Shown piece after piece: positions 1-5,216 of a stretch of DNA of 8,554 nucleotides. Source of the DNA: JAULUH01 sp032111745 (GTDB lineage Bacteria > Chloroflexota > Anaerolineae > JAAEKA01); the NCBI GenBank assembly GCA_032111745.1, contig JAULUH010000252.1, positions 1-8,554 of the forward strand. The letters run 5' to 3'. The notes under the pieces were generated by a model. That model had not been told where the DNA came from. It was given only the letters and a program-made list of their open reading frames with translations, and ran no database searches. The number at the start of each line of letters is the position of its first letter. Positions within the stretch are counted from its first letter, which is position 1. Made by a program: the position numbers and the translations under genes.

Positions 1-2
1 TC

Positions 3-683
3 CTGGGCGCACGCGCCGGCGGTGCCACCGAGGTGGTGGTGAACGACTCCCATGGGGGCATGCGCAACCTGCTGGTAGACGAGCTGGACGACTGGGCGGA
101 TGTGGTGTTAGGCTCGCCCAAGCCGTTGGACATGATGGAAGGGCTGGACGACAGCTTCGACGTGGCCATGTTCATTGGCTATCACGCCCGGGCCGGCACA
201 CCCAACGCCATTCTGGACCACACCTATAGCAGCAAGGCGGTGGCTCACGTGGAGATCAACGGCCGGCCGATGGGAGAGATCGGCCTGAACGCCGCCCTGG
301 CGGGCGTCCACGGCGTGCCGGTGGGGTTAGTCACGGGAGACCAGGCGACGACGGCCGAGGCCGTGGCGTTGCTCAGCCCGGATTTGCTGACGGTCACCGT
401 CAAGCGGGCGGTAGGCCACCAGGCTGCGATCTGCATCCACCCGGAGGAGGCCCAGAGCCTGATCCGCCAGGCGGCCGAGCAGGCCCTGTCCACTGCCGTC
501 GTCCCCCTGAAGCTGGATTCCCCGGTAGTGCTGCGGGTCGCTCTGCGATCCAGCCTGATGGCCGATTATGCCATGCTGATCCCGGGGGCCCGGCGGCTGG
601 ACGGCTACACCGTGGAATACGCGCACGACGACTTCCAGACCGTGTACAGGGTATTCCGGGCCATGGTCAAGCTGGCGGCGTAG
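3..683 (+). CDS. dppA: D-aminopeptidase, M55 family (DppA), 5'-truncated by the window edge
   Basis: Zinc-dependent D-aminopeptidase of the DppA family, which releases N-terminal D-amino acids from short peptides such as D-Ala-D-Ala and is linked to dipeptide or peptidoglycan-fragment scavenging. The frame is open to the window edge. Residues before the GTG at 33 (LGARAGGATE, then VVVNDSHGGMRN) match the family, so 33 is an internal codon and the true start lies upstream. Visible family signatures are NDSH (His at 51-53), GYHARAGTP (His at 183-185), a downstream His at 219-221 in the position of the proposed catalytic His, and GEIGLNA (Glu at 276-278). The N-terminal DxE metal-binding segment must lie outside the window. 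The C-terminal part looks intact, ending in TAG. The next gene starts 4 bases later, so the two are probably cotranscribed. The family call is firm; the substrate is inferred from the family. Confidence 0.9.
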   Translation: MGARAGGATEVVVNDSHGGMRNLLVDELDDWADVVLGSPKPLDMMEGLDDSFDVAMFIGYHARAGTPNAILDHTYSSKAVAHVEINGRPMGEIGLNAALAGVHGVPVGLVTGDQATTAEAVALLSPDLLTVTVKRAVGHQAAICIHPEEAQSLIRQAAEQALSTAVVPLKLDSPVVLRVALRSSLMADYAMLIPGARRLDGYTVEYAHDDFQTVYRVFRAMVKLAA

Positions 684-687
684 CGGT

Positions 688-1353
688 GTGTCTATTCGTT
701 ACCTGATCTTCGACCTGGACGAGACTCTCTACGCGCGCGATGCGGGGGTGATGCAGGCCATCCGCCAGAGAATCCGGCGATATATTAGGGAACGCTACGG
801 CCTGGCAGCCGAGGAGGCCGATGCCCTGGCGCGGCATTATCACGACGTCTACGGCACGTCGATGCGCGGGCTGCTATTGCACAACAACCTGGACGCCGAC
901 GACTTCCTGGCCTACGTGCACGACTTCCCCCTGGGCGGGCTGATCGCGACCAGCCCGGAGTTGGATGCCATGCTGGCGGGGCTGCCCTTGCGGAAGGTGA
1001 TCTTCACCAATGCCAGCCGCAGGCATGCCGAGCGGGTGCTGGACCAGCTAGGCATCGCCCACCACTTCGAGCGCATTGTCGATGTGACGGCCGTAGGCTA
1101 TGTGAGCAAGCCCGATCCCGTGGCCTATCGCCACTGCCTGAGTCTGCTAGGGGCCGAGCCGGGAGAGTGCGTGCTGATCGAGGACGCAGCGCGCAACCTG
1201 GCGCCGGCGACGAGGCTGGGCATGGTGACCGTGTTGGTTGATGGGGACCGCGGGGACGCCGCCGACTTCCATATCGACTCGATCATAGAGTTGCCCGCGG
1301 TGGTAGCGGCCATCTGCCAGGCGTGGGCCTGCCCGGATGCCAGAGAGCGCTGA
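688..1353 (+). CDS. HAD-superfamily hydrolase, pyrimidine 5'-nucleotidase-like
   Basis: A 221-residue soluble HAD phosphohydrolase. Motif I is FDLDETLY (nucleophile Asp9, acid/base Asp11), motif II is FTN (Thr107-Asn108), motif III Lys is in KPDP (Lys141), and motif IV is IEDAARNL (Glu165-Asp166). The helical cap with YGTSMRGL at 55-62 and the VHDFPL segment at 77-82 resemble the SDT1/Phm8-type pyrimidine 5'-nucleotidase subfamily, which dephosphorylates UMP or CMP; that substrate is inferred from similarity only. The GTG start is chosen because it puts the DxDxT motif at residues 9-13, as usual, and lies 4 bases after the dppA-like stop. No clear Shine-Dalgarno is visible, so coupling to the upstream gene is likely. 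The last two codons (Glu-Arg) and the TGA stop lie inside a palindromic repeat (1345-1360), so the original C-terminus may have been altered by repeat insertion. Other HAD phosphatase activities cannot be excluded. Confidence 0.87.
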   Translation: MSIRYLIFDLDETLYARDAGVMQAIRQRIRRYIRERYGLAAEEADALARHYHDVYGTSMRGLLLHNNLDADDFLAYVHDFPLGGLIATSPELDAMLAGLPLRKVIFTNASRRHAERVLDQLGIAHHFERIVDVTAVGYVSKPDPVAYRHCLSLLGAEPGECVLIEDAARNLAPATRLGMVTVLVDGDRGDAADFHIDSIIELPAVVAAICQAWACPDARER

Positions 1354-1367
1354 AGCGCTCACGACGA
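1345..1367 (-). repeat. Palindromic interspersed repeat, copy 1 (inverted), overlapping the HAD stop codon
   Basis: Read on the - strand, this 23-base unit matches the copy at 8529-8551 at 21 of 23 positions by my alignment. Its core is a perfect inverted repeat: GAGCGCT at 1345-1351, GA, then AGCGCTC at 1354-1360, which can fold as a stem with a small loop. The TGA stop of the HAD gene (1351-1353) sits in the centre of the palindrome. No T-run follows, so it is not a canonical intrinsic terminator. Confidence 0.7.
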
Positions 1368-1384
1368 GCCAGGGCCCCTGCGTC

Positions 1385-1410
1385 CGTTCGTAGTGGGCAC
1401 TTCAGTGTGG
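1385..1410 (+). repeat. Palindromic interspersed repeat, copy 2 (diverged)
   Basis: It begins CGTTCGTAGTG, identical to positions 8526-8536, and over 1388-1410 matches 8529-8551 at 17 of 23 positions. The stem GCACT (1397-1401) / AGTGT (1404-1408) replaces GCGCT / AGCGC of the other copies. A1399-T1406 replaces a G-C pair, so pairing is kept despite divergence. It lies 17 bases beyond copy 1 in opposite orientation, making an inverted pair between the HAD gene and hypA. Confidence 0.6.
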
Positions 1411-1424
1411 CGGGGCGGGATTTC

Positions 1425-1453
1425 TGGACACATCCCCCTTCCTGTGTTACAGT
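1425..1453 (+). promoter_or_regulatory. Putative sigma-70-type promoter of hypA, probably leaderless
   Basis: TGGACA at 1425-1430 (5 of 6 to TTGACA), a 17-base spacer and TACAGT at 1448-1453 (4 of 6 to TATAAT) form a well-spaced promoter. The expected start site, about 7 bases after the -10 box, falls at 1460, the A of the hypA ATG. The bases before the ATG (CAGTGCCGTC) contain no Shine-Dalgarno. Spacing and missing ribosome binding site agree with a leaderless message; this is a prediction from sequence. Confidence 0.5.
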
Positions 1454-1459
1454 GCCGTC

Positions 1460-1822
1460 ATGCACGAGCTGGCCGTGACCGAGAGCATCCTGCACATTGC
1501 CCTGGATGAGGCTGCCCGGCACGGCGCGCAGCGGTTGACGGCTATCCACCTGGTGGTGGGTGAGCTTACCGGCTACGTGCCCGACTCGATCCAGTTCTAC
1601 TTCGACGTGCTCAGCCAGGACACACCGGCCGCAGGCGCGGTGTTGGCGGTGAGGCGGGTACCGGCCCGGGTGCGCTGCGCGTCCTGCCAGGCCGACTATG
1701 CGCCGGAGGCTGGCCTGCTGTGGCTGTGTCCGGCCTGCGGCGGCCTGGGCGGCGAGGTGATCAGCGGGCAGGAGCTCCTGGTGGAAAGCATCAACGTCGA
1801 CGAGGTCGGGCAGACGGAGTGA
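1460..1822 (+). CDS. hypA: Hydrogenase/urease nickel incorporation protein HypA
   Basis: A 120-residue nickel metallochaperone of usual family length. HypA accepts or binds nickel and works with HypB to load it into the large subunit of [NiFe] hydrogenase; in some bacteria it also serves urease. The start MHELAVTESIL is the family signature, with His2 as a nickel ligand and the adjacent Glu3. This fixes the ATG, because the nickel site needs the N-terminal Met-His. Two CxxC pairs, Cys73/Cys76 and Cys90/Cys93, form the structural zinc site. The C-terminal part (GxELLVESINVDE) is also typical. hypB follows after 41 bases. The gene seems to have its own promoter and no Shine-Dalgarno. No hydrogenase structural gene or hypCDEF is in the window, so the target enzyme is unknown here. 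Confidence 0.96.
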   Translation: MHELAVTESILHIALDEAARHGAQRLTAIHLVVGELTGYVPDSIQFYFDVLSQDTPAAGAVLAVRRVPARVRCASCQADYAPEAGLLWLCPACGGLGGEVISGQELLVESINVDEVGQTE

Positions 1823-1823
1823 A

Positions 1824-1841
1824 CCGGGTTCGGCGACCCGG
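1824..1841 (+). other. Intercistronic hairpin between hypA and hypB
   Basis: CCGGGT at 1824-1829 and ACCCGG at 1836-1841 form a perfect 6-bp stem around a 6-base loop, starting just after the hypA stop. No T-run follows, so it is more likely a transcript stability or spacing element, or chance in GC-rich DNA, than a terminator. Confidence 0.35.
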
Positions 1842-1863
1842 CGTGTAACCCTGAGGATGGCCC

Positions 1864-2502
1864 ATGCAGGTTCCTGTTGTCCAACGTGTGCTCTCGGCCA
1901 ACGACGAAACGGCGCGGCAAAACCGCAGCCGTTTTGACGCGGCCGGGCTGCGGGTGGTGAACGTCATGGCCTCGCCGGGCGCGGGCAAGACCAGCCTGCT
2001 GGTGCGCTCCGTCGAGGGGCTGAAGGAGCACCATCGCATCGCCGTGATCGAGGGCGACCTGGCTTCCCGCATCGACGCCGACCGGGTGGCGGCCGCTGGC
2101 GTGCCTGCGGTGCAGATCAACACCGGGGGTGGCTGCCACCTGGACGCGGTGATGGTCGCCGATGTGCTCCATCGCTTTGACCTGGCCAGCCTGGACTTAT
2201 TGCTGATCGAGAACGTCGGCAACCTGGTCTGCCCCACCAATTTTCGGCTGGGCGAGCATCGCCGGGTGCTGGTGGCCAGCGTGCCGGAGGGTGACGACAA
2301 GCCGTTGAAGTATCCGGGTAGCTTCCTCCACATGGACGCCATCGTGCTCAATAAGACGGATCTCGTTCCTTATGTAGACTTCAGCGAGGAAGGGTTCGCG
2401 CGCGCGGTGCGGGCGGTGAATCGGGAGGCGCCGATTTTCGCGCTGTCCTGCCGCACAGGCACCGGGCTGGCAGCGTGGCTGGACTGGCTGGCGCGGGCTT
2501 GA
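1864..2502 (+). CDS. hypB: Hydrogenase nickel incorporation GTPase HypB
   Basis: A 212-residue SIMIBI-class GTPase that powers nickel transfer to the hydrogenase large subunit together with HypA. Seen in order: P-loop ASPGAGKT (residues 36-43), EGDLAS (63-68), the metal and dimer-interface motif GGGCHLD (Cys91-His92), ENVGNLVCP (116-124, with Cys123), NKTD for guanine specificity (163-166), and SCRTGTG (195-201) as the G5-like loop. The start ATG is preceded by GAGG at 1853-1856 with 7-base spacing. The N-terminus lacks both the Cys-rich high-affinity nickel motif of the E. coli type and a His-rich stretch, so this is the short form that depends on the G-domain metal site. It probably shares a transcript with hypA. 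The family call is very firm. Confidence 0.96.
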   Translation: MQVPVVQRVLSANDETARQNRSRFDAAGLRVVNVMASPGAGKTSLLVRSVEGLKEHHRIAVIEGDLASRIDADRVAAAGVPAVQINTGGGCHLDAVMVADVLHRFDLASLDLLLIENVGNLVCPTNFRLGEHRRVLVASVPEGDDKPLKYPGSFLHMDAIVLNKTDLVPYVDFSEEGFARAVRAVNREAPIFALSCRTGTGLAAWLDWLARA

Positions 2503-2532
2503 GCGCGCCTTGTAGCGCAGGGGGGTGCGCCT

Positions 2533-2561
2533 TTCGCCCCTCGCCCAATTGGTGGTATAAT
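2533..2561 (+). promoter_or_regulatory. Extended -10 promoter of the mreB operon
   Basis: An exact TATAAT at 2556-2561 is preceded by TGG (2553-2555), giving a perfect extended -10 element. The -35 region at the right distance (TTCGCC, 2533-2538) is weak, as expected when an extended -10 is present. The predicted start near 2567-2569 gives a leader of about 77 bases before mreB. This is the clearest promoter in the window and probably drives mreB through rodA. Confidence 0.7.
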
Positions 2562-2582
2562 GGCGCATACTTGCCGTCTCCT

Positions 2583-2600
2583 ACCGCTGGCAGCAGTGGT
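2583..2600 (+). promoter_or_regulatory. Hairpin in the mreB 5' leader
   Basis: ACCGCTG (2583-2589) pairs with CAGTGGT (2594-2600) as a 7-bp stem with one G-U pair and a GCAG tetraloop. It lies between the predicted start site and the mreB ribosome binding site (AGGA at 2631-2634, 10 bases before the GTG). It matches no riboswitch class I recognise; a stabilising 5' stem is the simplest reading. Confidence 0.35.
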
Positions 2601-2644
2601 TGAGCTTGGCCCTGATCTCTTAGCAAAGGCAGGACATCCAACGC

Positions 2645-3706
2645 GTGTTTCGTCCGCTTGATTGGTTACTGGGCCTGTTCTCTCTCGATATCGGCATCGA
2701 CCTGGGAACGGCCAACACCCTGGTAAACGTACGCGGCAAGGGCATCGTCATCAACGAGCCCTCCGTGGTAGCCATCGACAAAAAATCCAAGAAGGTCCTG
2801 GCCATCGGCTCCGAGGCCAAGGAGATGGTTGGGCGCACGCCGTCCAACATCGTCGCCATCCGTCCCCTGCGGGATGGGGTGATCTCCGACTTCGACATCA
2901 CGGAGCAGATGCTGCACTACTTCATCCATAAGGTGCACGACCGGATGCTGCTGCGCATCCCGCGCCCGCGGGTCGTGGTTGGCATCCCTAGCGGCGTAAC
3001 CGAGGTAGAGAAGCGCGCCGTGCACGACGCCACGGTGAGCGCCGGGGCTCGGGAGGCCTTCCTGGTGGAGGAGCCCATGGCGGCCGCCATCGGCGCCGGA
3101 CTGCCGGTCACCGATGCCCGCGGGTCAATGATCATCGACATCGGCGGCGGCACCACCGAGGTGGCGGTGATTGCCCTCGGTGGCATCGTGGTCGCCCGTT
3201 CGATCCGGGTGGCGGGCGACGAGATGGACGAGGATATCGTCCAATATGCGCGGCAGAAGTACAACCTGCTGATCGGCGAGCGCATGGCCGAGGAGGCCAA
3301 GATTACGGCCGGCTCGGCGTATCCACTGGACCAGGAGATCACCGTCACCCTGCGCGGCCGCAACCTGATCACCGGGCTGCCCGAGTCCATCGAGGTATCC
3401 AGCGTGGAGCTGCGGGAGGCGCTGTCGCCATCGGTGAACGTGATCGTGGAAACGGTGCGCGATGCTGTAGATGAGACGCCACCGGAGCTGATCGCCGACA
3501 TGATGCATGGCGGCGTGGTCCTGGCAGGCGGTGGCGCGCTGTTGCGTGGCCTCGACACAAGGCTCAGCGAAGAAACGCGCATGGAGGTGCGCATCGCCGA
3601 CGATCCGCTGACCTGCGTTGCCCACGGCGCGGAGGCCATCCTGGAGGAGCTGGAGACTCTGCGCAAGGTGCTGGCCTCCATGCAACGCGGCAGCACCATT
3701 CACTGA
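2645..3706 (+). CDS. mreB: Rod shape-determining protein MreB (bacterial actin)
   Basis: A 353-residue actin-fold ATPase that polymerises on the inner face of the membrane and steers the elongation machinery of the side wall. Visible: phosphate-1 loop IDLGTANT (18-25), phosphate-2 loop IIDIGGGTTEVAV (163-175), connecting segment EEPMAAAIG (142-150), and adenosine motif GGVVLAGGGALLRGLD (289-304). Residues 2-13 (FRPLDWLLGLFS) form a hydrophobic, potentially amphipathic N-terminal helix like the membrane-binding helix of other MreBs. That supports the GTG start at 2645, which is preceded by AGGA at 2631-2634. The family's normal length is about 330-350. It is first in the mreB-mreC-mreD-PBP2-rodA cluster and has its own promoter upstream. 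No key residue appears missing. Confidence 0.98.
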   Translation: MFRPLDWLLGLFSLDIGIDLGTANTLVNVRGKGIVINEPSVVAIDKKSKKVLAIGSEAKEMVGRTPSNIVAIRPLRDGVISDFDITEQMLHYFIHKVHDRMLLRIPRPRVVVGIPSGVTEVEKRAVHDATVSAGAREAFLVEEPMAAAIGAGLPVTDARGSMIIDIGGGTTEVAVIALGGIVVARSIRVAGDEMDEDIVQYARQKYNLLIGERMAEEAKITAGSAYPLDQEITVTLRGRNLITGLPESIEVSSVELREALSPSVNVIVETVRDAVDETPPELIADMMHGGVVLAGGGALLRGLDTRLSEETRMEVRIADDPLTCVAHGAEAILEELETLRKVLASMQRGSTIH

Positions 3707-3729
3707 CCGTGCAACAGCCCGCCGGGGCC

Positions 3730-3749
3730 GGTCAGGGCACGCCCTGGCC
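3730..3749 (+). other. Strong hairpin 1 in the mreB-mreC spacer
   Basis: GGTCAGGG (3730-3737) pairs with CCCTGGCC (3742-3749) in an 8-bp stem with one G-U pair and a CACG tetraloop, 24 bases after the mreB stop. No T-run follows, so it is not a classic terminator. It could limit read-through or protect the 3' end of the mreB message. Confidence 0.5.
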
Positions 3750-3769
3750 TGGCCCAGACGCCTGTCCTA

Positions 3770-3798
3770 CGTGCCCTCGCCCCCAGGCGCCGGGCACG
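3770..3798 (+). other. Hairpin 2 in the mreB-mreC spacer
   Basis: CGTGCCC (3770-3776) and GGGCACG (3792-3798) are perfect 7-base complements around a 15-base loop. With hairpin 1 this fills most of the 124-base mreB-mreC gap, the only sizeable gap within the operon. No T-run follows. Confidence 0.45.
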
Positions 3799-3830
3799 CA
3801 GCATTTGATGGGCCAACGGCCGTAAGCATC

Positions 3831-4694
3831 ATGTTTCAACGGACACCTCGCACCCATCGCGGGCGGTGGCTGCTAGTGGGCCTCGCCCTGGCCGCCGCGG
3901 TGCTCATTGCCCTGAACACTCCGCTGCTAGAGCCGGCGCGCAACGTGTCGGCAGGCTTGACCCTGCCTCTACAGGCGGTATTAAGCCGGGTGGGCAATGG
4001 CGTGCGCGGAGCGTTCGGAGGTGTAGGCGACCTGGCCACCCTGCGCAACCGCAACCGGGAGCTAGAACAGGCCGTGGCCGGTCTCACCATCGAGAACGTC
4101 CGCCTGCAGGAGGTCGAGGCCGAGAATGAACGGCTGCGCCGGCTGCTCGAGTTCAGCGATGCCAACCCCAGGTACGACTACAAGGGTGGCCAGGTCGTGG
4201 GACGGGTCGTGGGCCGAGAACCGGGCAACGTGATCCAGTCGATCCTGATCGACCTTGGCAGCAAGGATGGCATTGAGCCAGGCATGGCCGTGGTCACGGA
4301 GCGCGGCCTCGTGGGGCGGATTAGCGACGTTTACTCAGGCACCGCCCGGGTTCTGCTGATTACCGATAGCAACAGCAGTGTCAACAGCATGTTGCAGAAC
4401 ACCCGCATGCGCGGTATTCTGCATGGCCGCGCCGGCCTGCCGGCCCTGCTGGATTATCTGCCGCCCGACGAGCCGGTGCTGGTGGGCGATATCGTGGTCA
4501 CCTCGGGCGAAGGCGGCGTCCTGCCCGCGGGAATTCCCATCGGCCAGGTGACGGAGGTCGAGCAGAACGATGTGGAGATGTTCCAACGGGCGGTCGTGCG
4601 CACCACGGTCGATTTCAACAGCCTGGAGACAGTGCTGGTGGTGACCAATTTCGTGCCCGTGCCGGAGGTGGAGTACCTCCCTCAGCGGCCCTGA
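3831..4694 (+). CDS. mreC: Rod shape-determining protein MreC
   Basis: A 287-residue bitopic membrane protein that scaffolds the elongasome on the outer side of the membrane and activates PBP2. A short basic N-terminus (RTPRTHRGR) precedes one membrane segment (about 12-28). A coiled coil follows (about 68-107, with RNRELEQAV and EVEAENERLRRLL), then the paired beta-barrel domain (about 118-275) with IDLGSKDGIEPGMAVV, GLVGRI and GDIVVTSGEGGVLPAGIPIG, all typical of the family. The frame is open upstream into mreB, but the upstream translation is non-conserved and the ATG at 3831 gives the usual short cytoplasmic tail, so I chose it. No convincing Shine-Dalgarno precedes this ATG. An in-frame GTG at 3771 is possible but less likely. 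mreD follows after 11 bases. Confidence 0.95.
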   Translation: MFQRTPRTHRGRWLLVGLALAAAVLIALNTPLLEPARNVSAGLTLPLQAVLSRVGNGVRGAFGGVGDLATLRNRNRELEQAVAGLTIENVRLQEVEAENERLRRLLEFSDANPRYDYKGGQVVGRVVGREPGNVIQSILIDLGSKDGIEPGMAVVTERGLVGRISDVYSGTARVLLITDSNSSVNSMLQNTRMRGILHGRAGLPALLDYLPPDEPVLVGDIVVTSGEGGVLPAGIPIGQVTEVEQNDVEMFQRAVVRTTVDFNSLETVLVVTNFVPVPEVEYLPQRP

Positions 4695-4705
4695 TCAGCC
4701 GGACC

Positions 4706-5209
4706 ATGAACCCTTACCTGATCGTGCTCAGCCTGGCCCTGGTGGCGCTGGTTCAGGTCTCAACCCTGCCCGCGTTCGCCGTAGGCAGTGTCGTCCCCGA
4801 CCTGATGCTGGTGATCGTGGTGTCGTGGGCCCTGCTGCGTGGCCTGCGCAGTGCCCTGGCCTGGGCCCTGGTAGGCGGCTTGTGCTTGGATCTGATCGCG
4901 GGCAGCCCATTTGGCATGTATACCCTCGGCCTGCTGGTAGCAGCCGTGGTGGCCGGCTCGGGTGGCAATACCCTCTACCGCGGCAGCTTGCTTCTGCCCC
5001 TGGCTATGCTGGTGCTGGCTACCCTGGCCCGCAGCGGCGTTCACCTGGCGGTGCTCCTGGTGACCGGCCATACGTTGCCCACCACCGATACCCTGTTGCG
5101 CTTGACCCTTCTGGAGCTGGCCTACAATACCGTGTTGTTGTTGATCATCTATCCGCTGCTGGCGATGCTGAACCAAGCTACCGGCCAGGAGCGCATCCCA
5201 CTGGAGTAA
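4706..5209 (+). CDS. mreD: Rod shape-determining protein MreD
   Basis: A 167-residue, very hydrophobic protein with about five or six membrane segments (roughly 4-24, 31-46, 50-66, 72-84, 95-119 and 132-155). It partners MreC in the elongasome. The motif GGLCLDLIAGSPFG (57-70) is the MreD signature (LDL...G.PFG). Length is normal for the family. The ATG lies 11 bases after the mreC stop with only a weak GGA ahead of it, so translation is probably coupled to mreC. The last codons contain GGAG (5203-5206), which serves the following GTG-started gene. MreD is poorly conserved in general, so the call rests on motif, topology and position. Confidence 0.93.
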   Translation: MNPYLIVLSLALVALVQVSTLPAFAVGSVVPDLMLVIVVSWALLRGLRSALAWALVGGLCLDLIAGSPFGMYTLGLLVAAVVAGSGGNTLYRGSLLLPLAMLVLATLARSGVHLAVLLVTGHTLPTTDTLLRLTLLELAYNTVLLLIIYPLLAMLNQATGQERIPLE

Positions 5210-5216
5210 TGCTCGC

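Noticed and set aside
33..683. GTG at 33 as the true start of the DppA gene
   Set aside because: The frame is open to the window edge and the upstream residues fit the family, while the N-terminal metal-binding segment would be missing. The gene is simply cut by the window.
1345..1410. CRISPR array
   Set aside because: Only two diverged units in opposite orientation, with no regular spacers and no cas genes.
2506..2545. Intrinsic terminator or fourth repeat copy after hypB
   Set aside because: CCTTGTAGCGCAGG vaguely recalls the repeat, and short GC complements exist, but no stable stem followed by a T-run and no convincing alignment to the other copies was found.
3801..3816. Internal promoter for mreC (TTTGAT at 3804-3809)
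   Set aside because: The box matches the consensus only partly and no acceptable -35 lies at the right distance in the GC-rich hairpin region.
3618..3830. Long N-terminal extension of MreC overlapping mreB
   Set aside because: The frame is open, as expected in GC-rich DNA, but its translation is low-complexity, Arg/Pro/Ala-rich and unlike MreC. The ATG at 3831 gives a normal N-terminus.
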